A stretch of 64,000 nt of DNA from an alpha proteobacterium SCGC AAA240-E13. Its GTDB lineage: Bacteria > Pseudomonadota > Alphaproteobacteria > Pelagibacterales > Pelagibacteraceae. Every line of letters begins with the position of its first letter. Position 1 is the first letter of the stretch. This document shows, piece after piece, positions 42,477 to 51,504 of the stretch. The stretch covers positions 1 through 64,000 of the forward strand of contig AZHR01000005.1 of NCBI GenBank assembly GCA_000504625.1, read 5' to 3'. A program made the position numbers and the translations under genes. The notes under the pieces were generated by a model. It saw only the letters and a program-made list of their open reading frames with translations, searched no databases and was not told the origin of the DNA.

Positions 42477-42567
42477 TTTATTCCTCTCTAATAATTATTA
42501 ATTATTCTATTAAACAACTTTCAAAAAAAATAACAACCGAAAGAACGCTCATGATTGTTATGTAAGT

Positions 42568-42586
42568 AGTTAACGTGTGATTAACT
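42568..42586. promoter_or_regulatory. Inverted repeat upstream of binding-protein gene
   Basis: AGTTAA and TTAACT form a 6-bp inverted repeat with a 7-base spacer in the 118-base gap between the lysE-type gene and the second Liv operon. It could be an operator for the Liv operon; the rest of the gap is AT-rich with no clear motif. Confidence 0.3.
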
Positions 42587-42594
42587 TATACAGA

Positions 42595-43212
42595 TCAATT
42601 TCCAAAAGAAGAAACAGTAATGATAAAAGCAATAATTATTAAAGCACACGCAGAAATTGTATTTATAGTTTTAGGATTTGTCTTTAGCCATCCTACAATT
42701 TTTTGTGCGGTAAAACCGTAAAGCATCAATGTTGAAAAATCTAAAACAACCCAAGAAATAATTAAAATAATTAATTGAATTCCAAAGTTTCCTTCTAAGT
42801 TTAAGAATTGTGGAAATATTGCACCAAAGAATACCCAAGCTTTTGGGCTGAGAAAAGCAACTAAAAAACCATCTCTAAATAATGAAAGATTACTTTTTGT
42901 AGAAAGGCTTTTATTAAAATCTAAATTATTTGAAGATTTAAATAAATCAAAAGCTATATACAATAAATATAAAATACCTATCCATCTTAAATAATTCAAA
43001 ATATTTGGATATGCAGAAACTAAAGCACCTATCCCAAAAGCAATGAGAATCATTTGCAGTGTGTTGGCAGAAACATCGCCGATGGCTGTAATTACTGATC
43101 GTTTTAATCCATAATTTATAGCGTAGGTCACAATAATCACCCTTGGTGTTCCAGGAGTTATGGTAAGAAAGAAAGCAATTTGTAAAAATAAAAAATAATC
43201 TATTGGCAACAT
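42595..43212 (-). CDS. LysE/RhtB family amino acid exporter
   Basis: A 205-residue inner-membrane protein with about six helices. The N-terminal FFLTITPGTPRVIIVTYAINYGLKRS corresponds to the family's TPGP signature (here TPGTP), followed by AIGDVSANTLQM and the LSPKAWVFFGAIFPQF segment in the second half, where LysE/RhtB proteins have NPKA. Members export lysine, homoserine, threonine or other amino acids. It is divergent from the glutaredoxin gene (28-base gap). Confidence 0.9.
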   Translation of the reverse strand: MLPIDYFLFLQIAFFLTITPGTPRVIIVTYAINYGLKRSVITAIGDVSANTLQMILIAFGIGALVSAYPNILNYLRWIGILYLLYIAFDLFKSSNNLDFNKSLSTKSNLSLFRDGFLVAFLSPKAWVFFGAIFPQFLNLEGNFGIQLIILIISWVVLDFSTLMLYGFTAQKIVGWLKTNPKTINTISACALIIIAFIITVSSFGN

Positions 43213-43240
43213 TTAAGATTATTACCATATAATAAAAGGC

Positions 43241-43498
43241 ATGAAAAATGTGGAAATATATACTGGACCTCTATGTGCTTTTTGCGAATTTGCTAAGGCT
43301 TTGCTAGATAGAAAAGGAATTTCTTATAAAGAAATCTTTATCGGAGATGACACTAATAAAATGGAAGAAATGATAAAAAAATCAAATGGCATGAGAACCG
43401 TTCCTCAAATTTTTATTGATGGACAGCATATTGGCGGTAATGATAAGTTACATGCCCTAGAAAAGGATGGAAAACTCAACTCTATTCTAGGAATTTAA
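43241..43498 (+). CDS. grxC: Glutaredoxin (GrxC type)
   Basis: An 85-residue glutaredoxin. The active site is CAFC (Cys12 to Cys15, where CPYC is usual), the cis-Pro is in RTVPQIFI and the glutathione-binding GGNDKL follows. It reduces disulfides and mixed glutathione disulfides in the cytoplasm. Gene order with an ATP-grasp ligase (3 bases downstream) and a peroxiredoxin suggests a shared redox role, perhaps supplying electrons to the peroxiredoxin. Confidence 0.95.
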   Translation: MKNVEIYTGPLCAFCEFAKALLDRKGISYKEIFIGDDTNKMEEMIKKSNGMRTVPQIFIDGQHIGGNDKLHALEKDGKLNSILGI

Positions 43499-43501
43499 TC
43501 T

Positions 43502-44470
43502 ATGAAAAATAAAATTTACGTTTTACATGAAAACGATGAATGGGTTGAACCGCTTCGAAAAGAATTACAAGCGATAAACGCGCCCTTTGAAGAATGGCAT
43601 TTAGGAAAAAGAAATGTTGATCACCTAGACAAACCTCCTCATGGAATCTTTTATAATAGAATGAGTGCAAGTTCACACACCCGAGGCCATCGTTACGCCC
43701 CTGAACATACCGCAGTTGTTTTAAATTGGCTTGAGAAAAATAAAAGAAGAGTCATTAATAATTCAAGAGCATTAAGTTTGGAAATTAGTAAATCTCTTCA
43801 ATATAAAGAATTGGAGAGTTTTGGAATTAAAACACCTAAAACAATATATTGTAGTAACAAAGAAAGCATTCTTAAATCTGCCAATGTATTTACTAAACCA
43901 TTTATTACAAAACATAATCGAGGAGGCAAGGGTTTAGGAGTCAAATTATTCAATAATAAAAAAGAATTGGATTCCTATGTAAGTAACAAGGATTTTGAAC
44001 CATCAATTGATGGTATAACTCTTCTTCAAGACTATATAGATGCAAACCCAAAAGTGATAAAGCGAGTCGAATTTGTAAATTCTAAATTTTTGTATACCGT
44101 TGAAGTTGACGCTTCTGAAGGATTTGAATTATGTCCAGCATGTCCAGAAAATCAAAACGATATTCCACAACAACAAATAGCAGGTGAATTTTGTCAAACA
44201 ACCGGAAATAAATTTAATATTATAAAAAATTATAAAGAGAATGAACTCACAAAAAAATATGAAAATTTTATTGCTGCAAATGGAATTGAAATAGCCGGTA
44301 TTGAATACATCACAGACAAAAAAGGTGAAATTTACACCTATGATGTAAACACCAACACAAACTACAATTCACAAGCTGAAAAAAATTCAGAAATAAAGGG
44401 CATGAGGTCAATAGCTACATTTTTGAAAGAAGAGCTCTTATTATTAAGCAATATAAAAGTTGTGGCTTAA
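43502..44470 (+). CDS. RimK-like ATP-grasp ligase
   Basis: A 322-residue ATP-grasp enzyme, the fold that couples carboxylates to amines through acyl phosphates. After an N-terminal pre-ATP-grasp region (residues 1-100) come the lysine-containing ATP-binding strand FITKHNRGGKGLGVKLF (about 134-150), LLQDYID, and the metal-binding IEYITDKKGEIYTYDVNTNTNYN near the C terminus. A CPAC pair (about residue 223) is unusual and could bind metal or be redox-active. It is 3 bases downstream of glutaredoxin. RimK relatives add glutamate to proteins or make small peptides; the substrate here is unknown. Confidence 0.82.
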   Translation: MKNKIYVLHENDEWVEPLRKELQAINAPFEEWHLGKRNVDHLDKPPHGIFYNRMSASSHTRGHRYAPEHTAVVLNWLEKNKRRVINNSRALSLEISKSLQYKELESFGIKTPKTIYCSNKESILKSANVFTKPFITKHNRGGKGLGVKLFNNKKELDSYVSNKDFEPSIDGITLLQDYIDANPKVIKRVEFVNSKFLYTVEVDASEGFELCPACPENQNDIPQQQIAGEFCQTTGNKFNIIKNYKENELTKKYENFIAANGIEIAGIEYITDKKGEIYTYDVNTNTNYNSQAEKNSEIKGMRSIATFLKEELLLLSNIKVVA

Positions 44471-44546
44471 TTATTCTGACTATATAATTTTTCTGTAATT
44501 TAGTAAAAATCATATATTAATAAGAAATTAATTAAAGTTGATATAA

Positions 44547-45029
44547 ATGAAAGTAAAAAAAGGTGATAGATTACCTGACGCAAAAGTTTTTATATTCGAT
44601 AAAGACCCTAAAGAGATAACAATAAAAGAAATTATTGGAGAAGAAAAGGTTATTTTATTTGGTCTGCCGGGAGCCTTTACACCCACTTGCTCAGCAAAAC
44701 ATTTGCCAGGATTTATAAAAGCTGCAGAAGAACTTAAAAAAAAAGATATTAAAAAAGTTATTTGTATTTCAGTAAATGATCCTTTTGTAATGGATGCGTG
44801 GGGAAAAATTCATAATGTTGAAAAGAAAATATTAATGGTAGCAGATTGTACAGGTAATTTTACCAAAAATATTGGTGCAGAAATAAATTTAAACAACAGG
44901 GGTCTAGGAATTCGCTCAAATAGATATACTATGCTTGTAGAACAAGGCAATATTCTAAAAATTTCTGAAGAAGAAATTGCTGGAAAATGTGAAAGCACAG
45001 CGGCAGAAAATTTTTTAAAAGAAATCTAA
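44547..45029 (+). CDS. Peroxiredoxin (Prx5-like, probably glutaredoxin-dependent)
   Basis: A 160-residue thiol peroxidase that reduces hydrogen peroxide and organic peroxides. The peroxidatic Cys is in PGAFTPTCSAKHLPGF (about residue 49), the Prx5 signature, with the partner Arg near NNRGLGIRSNRY. A second Cys in DCTGN and one in GKCEST could resolve. Prx5 proteins of bacteria are often fused to or fed by glutaredoxin, which fits the grxC gene 1 kb upstream. Confidence 0.93.
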   Translation: MKVKKGDRLPDAKVFIFDKDPKEITIKEIIGEEKVILFGLPGAFTPTCSAKHLPGFIKAAEELKKKDIKKVICISVNDPFVMDAWGKIHNVEKKILMVADCTGNFTKNIGAEINLNNRGLGIRSNRYTMLVEQGNILKISEEEIAGKCESTAAENFLKEI

Positions 45030-45052
45030 ATTTAATAAAGTAAATAACTTAA

Positions 45053-45433
45053 TCAATCTATTTTTGGTTTAAAAGTTAGACAGATACCATTATTACAGTA
45101 TCTCTTTCCTGCAGGTTTGGGACCATCTTCGAAAATATGGCCGTGATGACCTCCGCATTTTTTGCAGTGATATTCAGTTCGAGCATATCCCAAATAATAA
45201 TCTACTTTGGTTTCAAAAACATCAGGCAAAGATTGAAAAAAAGAAGGCCAACCGGATCCACTTTCGTATTTGTTCGTAGATACAAATAGTTTGGTTCCAC
45301 AACCAACGCAATAATAAGCGCCTTTTCTTTTTTCTCCGTTTAAAGTACTAGATCTCGGATGTTCCGTTCCTTCTCCACGAAGGACATAATATTGTTCAGG
45401 AGTCAATTTTAAATTATCAAATTTCTTGGTCAT
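45053..45433 (-). CDS. msrB: Peptide-methionine (R)-S-oxide reductase
   Basis: A 126-residue MsrB, which repairs methionine-R-sulfoxide in proteins. Zinc-binding CxxC pairs are in CVGCGTKLF and CKKCGGHHGH, the substrate region is SGSGWPSFFQ, and the catalytic Cys is in GKRYCNNGICL. Full length for the single-domain family. It overlaps the upstream dehydrogenase stop/start by 4 bases and is convergent with the peroxiredoxin, reinforcing an oxidative-damage theme. Confidence 0.96.
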   Translation of the reverse strand: MTKKFDNLKLTPEQYYVLRGEGTEHPRSSTLNGEKRKGAYYCVGCGTKLFVSTNKYESGSGWPSFFQSLPDVFETKVDYYLGYARTEYHCKKCGGHHGHIFEDGPKPAGKRYCNNGICLTFKPKID

Positions 45434-46380
45434 GTCAAAATCCTAATTGGTTTACCCTCATTACAAGCTTCAAGATCTTCTAACATTTGGTTATAAAAAA
45501 TAGAATAATTTTCTGCTGTCACATATCCCAAATGAGGAAGTAATAGTGCATTTGGCAAAAATCTTAACTTGTGATTATCAGGCAGAGGTTCGTTGTCATA
45601 AACATCAAGACCTGCTCCGGCTATTTGATTTGATTTTAGAGCTTCGATAAGGTCATTTTCGTTAACAATTGGTCCTCTTGATGTATTAATAAAAAAAGCA
45701 CTTTCTTTCATTGCTTTAAAATCATTTTTTGTAATCAAATTTTTGTACCTTTCGCCCAAAACAACGTGGATTGAAATGAAATCCGATATTTTAATTAAAT
45801 CTTCTTTGCTCATAGGTAATACGCCAAGTTCTTTTGCATCTGTAAAATTTAAATTTTCGCTCCACGCAACTACCTGCATTTCAAAAGCCTTACCAATTTT
45901 TGCAACTTGAGATCCAACTTTACCCAGTCCTATTAATCCAAGAATTTTTCCTTTAAGTTCAGATCCAACTGTAGTTTGCCAATATCCTTGGTACATATTA
46001 TCAATTTCTTCTTTTAAATTTCTAGCTAGTCCTAAAATTAATGCCCATGTTAATTCAGCAGCTGGATTTGAATTTATTTCAGTTCCACATACAATTATTT
46101 TTTTTTGTTTTGCCGCTTCAAGATCAATTGCTTTATTTCTCATGCCACTAGTAATAATAAATTTAAGTTTTGTTAGTTGATTAATTATTGATTTGGTAAT
46201 TTTTGTTCTCTCTCTCATGATTAAAAGAGCTTCGAAATCTTTTAATTTTTTTATTACTTCTTCTTCGTTGACAAATGGATCGTTAAAAATTTTAAATTCG
46301 TATTTTTCATCAAGTTTTTTTAAATTCAAAAATGCTTTGGAAACATTTTGATAATCATCTAAAATTGCAACTTTAAGCAT
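45430..46380 (-). CDS. D-2-hydroxyacid dehydrogenase family protein
   Basis: A 316-residue NAD(P)-dependent dehydrogenase of the D-isomer-specific 2-hydroxyacid family. The Rossmann motif is LIGLGKVGSQVAKIG; the catalytic Arg is in NTSRGPIVNE, the Glu in YDNEPLP and the His in LPHLGYVT. I chose ATG 46380 (start MLKVAILDDYQN, usual for the family) over an upstream in-frame ATG. It overlaps the end of the EamA gene by 8 bases and msrB by 4 bases. Substrate could be glyoxylate, hydroxypyruvate or another 2-oxoacid. Confidence 0.88.
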   Translation of the reverse strand: MLKVAILDDYQNVSKAFLNLKKLDEKYEFKIFNDPFVNEEEVIKKLKDFEALLIMRERTKITKSIINQLTKLKFIITSGMRNKAIDLEAAKQKKIIVCGTEINSNPAAELTWALILGLARNLKEEIDNMYQGYWQTTVGSELKGKILGLIGLGKVGSQVAKIGKAFEMQVVAWSENLNFTDAKELGVLPMSKEDLIKISDFISIHVVLGERYKNLITKNDFKAMKESAFFINTSRGPIVNENDLIEALKSNQIAGAGLDVYDNEPLPDNHKLRFLPNALLLPHLGYVTAENYSIFYNQMLEDLEACNEGKPIRILT

Positions 46381-47269
46381 TATTTTTTTTATTAGATAAA
46401 AGTATTCCAATCAATATTAATATTGCTCCCAATAAATGAAAAAACATAAATTGCTCCCCAAAAATTATTATCGCCATTATGGTACTTAAAACTGGCATTG
46501 AATGTAAAAATATTCCAGATCTATTAGCGCCAATTATTGCAATACCTTTTATCCAAAAAAGGAATGATGCTAAACCCGGAAATAACACAACATAAGTCAA
46601 AGTTAGCATAAAAGGAAAATCCAAAATTACATGATAACCCATTTTCATTTCTACAATATAAATAGGCAGCAAAAATATAAGTCCCATTGTTATTATTGTC
46701 TGAAGTAGAGAGATTTGTGAAAGTTCATGTTTCTTTTTTTTTAATAAGGCTGAATAAATTGCCCAAGAAAACATGGCCAGTACCATCCATAAATCACCTT
46801 TGTTAAAATTTAAATTTAATAACAAGTCTAATTCAGCTTTAGTTATTATCATCAGTACTCCAAATAAAGAAAAAATTACTCCAGAAATTTGGTACACATT
46901 CGTTTTTTCAATTTTAAGTACCCAAGAAAAAAAAATAATCATTACAGGTATGGTGGAAATCATTAGAACTCCACTTATTACATTTGTAAAATTTAGTGAA
47001 TAATAAACTATGGAATTAAATAGTGTGATACTCGTGATTCCTAGTGTCATAATAAGTTTAATATTTTCTAATATATATTTTTTTTTGTCGAAAATTTCTT
47101 TAAGAGTAAATGGCGCCAATATCAACCAAGCAAATAACCATCTATAAAAATTTAAAGTGAAAGGTGGAATACTAAAATGACTAGCTGCTTTTCCCACAAT
47201 AAAATTTCCAGACCAAAACAACGCAGCAAGTAAAAGAAAAATATAAGCAGTTGTATTTTTTGAAAACAT
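46373..47269 (-). CDS. EamA/DMT superfamily transporter
   Basis: A 298-residue inner-membrane protein with ten hydrophobic helices in two EamA repeats (about residues 8-140 and 155-292). FWSGNFIVGKAASHFSIPP near the N terminus and the short helices followed by GAILILIGILLSN are typical. Such carriers export amino acids, nucleosides or other metabolites, or import in some cases; substrate unknown. Its end overlaps the dehydrogenase start, so the two are coupled. Confidence 0.92.
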   Translation of the reverse strand: MFSKNTTAYIFLLLAALFWSGNFIVGKAASHFSIPPFTLNFYRWLFAWLILAPFTLKEIFDKKKYILENIKLIMTLGITSITLFNSIVYYSLNFTNVISGVLMISTIPVMIIFFSWVLKIEKTNVYQISGVIFSLFGVLMIITKAELDLLLNLNFNKGDLWMVLAMFSWAIYSALLKKKKHELSQISLLQTIITMGLIFLLPIYIVEMKMGYHVILDFPFMLTLTYVVLFPGLASFLFWIKGIAIIGANRSGIFLHSMPVLSTIMAIIIFGEQFMFFHLLGAILILIGILLSNKKNNA

Positions 47270-47292
47270 TTTTCTTTGTAATAATCTAAATT

Positions 47293-48291
47293 TTATAAAT
47301 ATAGTTTATTTTTAAAAGCCCATTCGTAAGCAAATAATGACGCAGAGCCTCCGGTATGAATAAAGAGCACATTATCTTTTTTGTTGATCTGTTTCTTTTT
47401 TATCATTCCTATTAGACCAGCAAATCCTTTTCCCGAATAGACGGGATCTAATAATATCGCTTCCTTTTTTGCTAAAAGTTCTACCGCTTCTACCATTTGA
47501 TCAGTGGGCATTCCATATCCTGGCCCTATATATTCGTCGATTACTAATACATCCGATTTGTCTAAAACATTAGACTGCAGCAATTCACAAGTTTTTTTGG
47601 CACATTGATAAACTTTATCTTCTTGGGTCTTTTTATCATATCTTACACTTATACCGGCAACTGGAATATTGCAGTCAAAATATTTTTTTCCAGCAAGCAA
47701 TCCAGATTGAGTTCCCGAACTTCCTGTACCGTGTATAATTTGTGTAAAATTATATTTTTTATTTTCTTTTATTATTTCGTTTAAACACTCTACATATCCT
47801 AGAGCACCAATTTCATTCGATCCACCTCCTGGAATAAAATAAACACTTTTCCCTTGTGATTTAAGATCTTTTATAATTTTTTCAGAATAGTTTACAACGT
47901 TTTCTTTTTTGGGCACCATAATAATGTCCGCTCCAAATAATTTATCTAAAAAAACATTTCCTGACTTCATATAAACTTCTGGTGGATCATCAAGTCTTTG
48001 TTCTAAAATAATTAAACATTTTAACCCAAGCATTGTACAAGCAGCGGCAGTCTGTCTTGCGTGATTTGATTGTATTGCTCCAATAGTTACAACTAACTCA
48101 GCTTTGTTTTTAATTGCATCTGGCATTAAAAATTCAAGTTTTCTAGTTTTATTTCCACCAGTGGCCAAACCTGTACAATCATCTCTTTTTATAAAAATAT
48201 TTGGACCATCTAAATATTTCGAAATATTTTTAAGATGTTCAATAGGTGTTGGGAAATGACCCAACTTAATTCTTTCAAATTTTTCCAACAT
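47293..48291 (-). CDS. D-cysteine desulfhydrase / ACC deaminase family PLP enzyme
   Basis: A 332-residue fold-type II PLP enzyme. The N-terminal LGHFPTPIEHL, the IKRDDCTG strand and the PLP lysine in TGGNKTRKLEF fit D-cysteine desulfhydrase (DcyD) and 1-aminocyclopropane-1-carboxylate deaminase. QSNHARQTAA, HGTGSSGTQSGLL (phosphate loop) and DPVYSGKGFAG complete the signatures. It would degrade D-cysteine to pyruvate, sulfide and ammonia, or deaminate a related compound. It abuts a cupin gene with a 1-base overlap. Confidence 0.9.
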   Translation of the reverse strand: MLEKFERIKLGHFPTPIEHLKNISKYLDGPNIFIKRDDCTGLATGGNKTRKLEFLMPDAIKNKAELVVTIGAIQSNHARQTAAACTMLGLKCLIILEQRLDDPPEVYMKSGNVFLDKLFGADIIMVPKKENVVNYSEKIIKDLKSQGKSVYFIPGGGSNEIGALGYVECLNEIIKENKKYNFTQIIHGTGSSGTQSGLLAGKKYFDCNIPVAGISVRYDKKTQEDKVYQCAKKTCELLQSNVLDKSDVLVIDEYIGPGYGMPTDQMVEAVELLAKKEAILLDPVYSGKGFAGLIGMIKKKQINKKDNVLFIHTGGSASLFAYEWAFKNKLYL

Positions 48292-48647
48292 TATTTTTTT
48301 TCAGAAGGCTGATTGATGCCTCTCACGAAAACTAAAATTAAGCAACCATTTTTAGTATAAGAAGAATGAGTTGAGTCTGGTTCGAAAGCAACAAAATCTC
48401 CTTTTTTGAAAACTTTGTTATCAGGATCAATTAACTCTCTATCTAACATTAAAAATTCCTCATAACCAGTATGTTGGTGAGGTACACTTTTAGCTCCAGG
48501 ATCCATTTTTAAAACATATGTTCCTTGTCCTCCATTTTCTCTACTGTAACTAATTTTATGCCAACTCATACCAGAAACTGCCGAGCCGTAGTTATCAAAT
48601 GGTTCAAATTTTACATTATAAAGGTCAGTTATTTTTCTTTTACTCAT
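48291..48647 (-). CDS. Cupin-domain protein
   Basis: A 118-residue single-domain cupin. The metal-binding motifs are visible: PHQHTGYEEFLML (motif 1) and FEPDSTHSSY (motif 2), with spacing normal for the ChrR/anti-sigma-like and dioxygenase-like cupins. It shares one base with the PLP enzyme gene and probably heads a transcript with it. Small cupins can bind metal, act as dioxygenases or sense ligands, so its role stays open. Confidence 0.85.
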   Translation of the reverse strand: MSKRKITDLYNVKFEPFDNYGSAVSGMSWHKISYSRENGGQGTYVLKMDPGAKSVPHQHTGYEEFLMLDRELIDPDNKVFKKGDFVAFEPDSTHSSYTKNGCLILVFVRGINQPSEKK

Positions 48648-48689
48648 ATTAATTTATAAATATTATCTAAATAATAAGTTAGCAGATTT

Positions 48690-49442
48690 ATGCAAGATAT
48701 ATTTATTGGCGATCAAGGTGAAGGATTTCCTTTAGTTTTAGTACATGGTTTTTTGGGTTCTTCGGAAATGTGGAAGCCACAAATTAATTTTTTTAAAGAT
48801 CATTTTAGAGTTATCACTCCTGATTTGCCTGGTTTTGGTAAAAGCAATAAAGCAAAATCACATAATAGCATTCCATCAATAGCCAAATTATTATTGGACT
48901 GTCTTGAAGAGAAAAAAATAGATAAATTTTATTTATTAGGTCATTCAATGGGGGGCATGATTGTTCAAGAAATGGCAAAGAAAGATGGTGATAAAATTTC
49001 AAAACTAGTTTGTTATAGCACTGGTCCCATAGGTGAAATGCCTGGACGATTTGAAACAGTTGATCAATCTAGAGTGAATCTTAAAAAGCAAGGTTTAGAA
49101 ATTACAGCAAAAAATATTGCAAAAACTTGGTTTGTAAAAGGAGAAAATGCAAAATATTTTGATATTTGTATTGAGGCTGGAAAAAAAACTTCTATGGAGA
49201 CTGTCGACAATGCTCTTATCGCATTTAAAAATTGGAATGGTGTTGATACTTTAAAAAATATTAAAAATGAAACATTAATTGTATGGGGAGACCAAGATAA
49301 ATCTTACAATTTTGAACAAATACAAACTCTAAAACAGAATATCTCTAATAGTATATTGTCTATTTTTAATGGGTGTGCTCACAATGTTCATTTAGAAAAA
49401 ACTGAAATGTTTAATAGAACAGTTCTAAATTTTTTGAATTAA
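48690..49442 (+). CDS. Alpha/beta hydrolase
   Basis: A 250-residue cytoplasmic alpha/beta hydrolase. It shows VHGFLGSSEMW (oxyanion side), the nucleophile elbow GHSMGG with Ser86, the acid region VWGDQDKSY (about residue 205) and a His in GCAHNVHLEK (about 230). This is a complete triad of the 3-oxoadipate enol-lactonase / MhpC-like group. It is a single plus-strand gene between two minus-strand groups, so its pathway cannot be inferred. It resembles the hydrolase at 346-1137 only at family level. Confidence 0.9.
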   Translation: MQDIFIGDQGEGFPLVLVHGFLGSSEMWKPQINFFKDHFRVITPDLPGFGKSNKAKSHNSIPSIAKLLLDCLEEKKIDKFYLLGHSMGGMIVQEMAKKDGDKISKLVCYSTGPIGEMPGRFETVDQSRVNLKKQGLEITAKNIAKTWFVKGENAKYFDICIEAGKKTSMETVDNALIAFKNWNGVDTLKNIKNETLIVWGDQDKSYNFEQIQTLKQNISNSILSIFNGCAHNVHLEKTEMFNRTVLNFLN

Positions 49443-49563
49443 TAGCTCAAAACATACAAAAAAAACTTTAAGTTTTTACAAATTTAAATTCAAATTCAAT
49501 TTTAAGAAGTTAATCAAAAAGTGGAGGGGAAAAAAAGAGTATAATCTAGTTTTGAATATTTTT

Positions 49564-50811
49564 TCAGCTAAATCTTTTAGAATTATAGGGTGCGAGATTT
49601 AAATTAGTATTATCTTCTGCTATCATTCCGGAAATAATTTTCCCTGAAATAGCCCCTAGTGTCCACCCTAAATGATGGTGTCCAAAAGAATAAAGTAAAT
49701 TTTTGTGATTATTTGAAGGTCCTATAACTGGCAAGAAATCTGGCAAAGTGGGTCTAAAACCTAGCCATTCATCTTGATGCTCTGATAATTCAGGAAATAA
49801 ATATTTTGCATTATTGACGAGATTAAGAATTCTTTTTTTAGTAGGTGGATTATTCAAACCTCCAAATTCTACTGTTCCAACTACTCTTAAACCTTGTTCC
49901 ATGGGTGTGATTCCAAAACCTCTGTTCAAAAAAATTACTGGTCTTGAAAGAAGATGGTTATAACCTTTAAAATGAATATGGTATCCTCGTTCAGTATCTA
50001 GTGGAATTTTCTCATTTACCTGATCAGTTAGTTTTTTTGAATAGGCACCACATGCAATGACTGTCTTATCAAAAGTATAAGAACTTAAATTTGTTTTAAT
50101 AATTGGTTTTTCGTCGGGTAAAAAATTTATTTTCTCAACGTTCTCTTTTTTAAAATTGCCACCACGTTTCAAAAATAAACCAAATAGTTTAAGCAAAATT
50201 TTTTTAGGATTTGTTGTATGTCTCGCACCGGGATATAAGACTCCGGCGTGATAAATTTGTTTTATATGTGGTTCAAGATCGTGAATTTCTTGAGGTTTTA
50301 ACAGTATTTGCTCTACACCTAACTCTTTTCTTATATTTATTTCTAATTCTCTACTTTTTAAATCTTTATTAGTCCAAAAATAAATGATTCCTTTGCTTTC
50401 TATCAATCCTGAAACATCTATTTCCTTAAACAACTCATCATAGGCTGGCAAAGCCAAGTCTAATATTTGATGCATATATTTTGCTGTATGCATCATGTTT
50501 TTTTTTGTGCAATTTTTTATAAATTTTAGAAACCAAGGAATCATCTTAGGTACATAATTCCATCTTAGTGCCAATGGTCCTTCCGTACTTAGTAACATTG
50601 AAGGTATATCTATTAAAACATCTGGTCTATTCATTGATAATGATGCATAGGGGGAAAAATGTCCGGCATTTCCATACGAAGCTGAATTTTTTCCAGGTTC
50701 ATCCCTATCTATAAGCGTCACCATGAAACCCTTCTTAATAAGAAAAAGCGAAATACAGACGCCTTGTATACCTGCACCAATAACTCCAACCGAAAGATTT
50801 TTCGAATCCAT
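49564..50811 (-). CDS. FAD-dependent oxidoreductase (D-amino acid dehydrogenase-like)
   Basis: A 415-residue DAO-family flavoenzyme. The FAD motif VGVIGAGIQGVCISLFL is at the N terminus, followed by RDEPGKNSASYGNAGHFSPYA, a stretch very typical of DadA-type D-amino acid dehydrogenases; a second FAD contact is GFRPTLPDFLPVIGPS near residue 355, then FGHHHLGWTLG. It would oxidise D-amino acids (or proline/sarcosine-like amines) to 2-oxoacids with electrons passed to the respiratory chain. Stand-alone gene; the gap before it contains only a weak AT-rich hairpin. Confidence 0.88.
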   Translation of the reverse strand: MDSKNLSVGVIGAGIQGVCISLFLIKKGFMVTLIDRDEPGKNSASYGNAGHFSPYASLSMNRPDVLIDIPSMLLSTEGPLALRWNYVPKMIPWFLKFIKNCTKKNMMHTAKYMHQILDLALPAYDELFKEIDVSGLIESKGIIYFWTNKDLKSRELEINIRKELGVEQILLKPQEIHDLEPHIKQIYHAGVLYPGARHTTNPKKILLKLFGLFLKRGGNFKKENVEKINFLPDEKPIIKTNLSSYTFDKTVIACGAYSKKLTDQVNEKIPLDTERGYHIHFKGYNHLLSRPVIFLNRGFGITPMEQGLRVVGTVEFGGLNNPPTKKRILNLVNNAKYLFPELSEHQDEWLGFRPTLPDFLPVIGPSNNHKNLLYSFGHHHLGWTLGAISGKIISGMIAEDNTNLNLAPYNSKRFS

Positions 50812-50854
50812 GCACTGATATATAGTTAAATTGGATTAATTTAATACTTACTAA

Positions 50855-51313
50855 TTAGATAGCTTCTTTATTTTTATTTCTAACTAGAGTTGGTTTTCCA
50901 AGTTCAGGCTTTGCCACAATTTCTTCAATATCTTTATCCTCTTCTTCTTGGATGTTCTTCTTAGCTTTAGTTCCTTTTATGTAGCCGTCAATTTCGGCAC
51001 CTTCTTCAGTTTTGAGAGATATTTTGAACAAAATATCACCCTTAATTACAGAATTTCTTCCTAAAGTGATGGTATCAGCTATTATTTGACCCTCAACATG
51101 GCCATTAATTTCTATTTTTTTGACATGCAAATTGCCTTTTACTGATCCTGTATCAAAAACAATCATTTCTCCTACGTGAACATTTCCATTTATTAATCCA
51201 GCAACATCTACTCCGCCAGGAGAATGCAAATCACCCTCTATTTGCATGGATTCACCAATAAATGATCTTCCGCTTTCATACAATAATGATACAGAGCTCT
51301 TTTTTCCAAACAT
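50855..51313 (-). CDS. Bactofilin
   Basis: A 152-residue bactofilin, a bacterial cytoskeletal protein that polymerises through a right-handed beta-helix. The core (about residues 18-115) shows the six-residue rung pattern with repeated hydrophobic-Gly pairs: IEGDLHS, VAGLINGNVHV, VKGNLHV, INGHVEGQI, IKGDILF. Short N- and C-terminal tails are disordered and charged, as usual. Bactofilins position envelope and polysaccharide machinery, which agrees with the surface-sugar genes next to it on the same strand (190-base gap, so probably a separate transcript). Confidence 0.93.
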   Translation of the reverse strand: MFGKKSSVSLLYESGRSFIGESMQIEGDLHSPGGVDVAGLINGNVHVGEMIVFDTGSVKGNLHVKKIEINGHVEGQIIADTITLGRNSVIKGDILFKISLKTEEGAEIDGYIKGTKAKKNIQEEEDKDIEEIVAKPELGKPTLVRNKNKEAI

Positions 51314-51504
51314 GGATTAATTAAACACAAAAAAATTTAAATTACAAAGGAAAATCTATATATTAGTTCATTATTTTTCGCGATTTTAAACCTTTGATGA
51401 AAGTTTTGCTTATAAAGTACTAAATATCTTTCTTATTAGTACTATAAAAAACATTTTTTTCTTTGAGTTTTGTTTCCTGTGATTTATTAACAAATTCTTC
51501 TCAC

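Noticed and set aside
49452..49480. A/T-only hairpin (AAAAACTT / AAGTTTTT) after the alpha/beta hydrolase gene
   Set aside because: The stem has one GC pair on each arm and no distinct T tail; in DNA this AT-rich it is too weak to call a terminator.
51314..51504. 190-base gap between bactofilin and gmhB considered for a small RNA or gene
   Set aside because: It is AT-rich with no open frame of protein-like composition and no strong stem; nothing beyond a probable promoter region can be supported.
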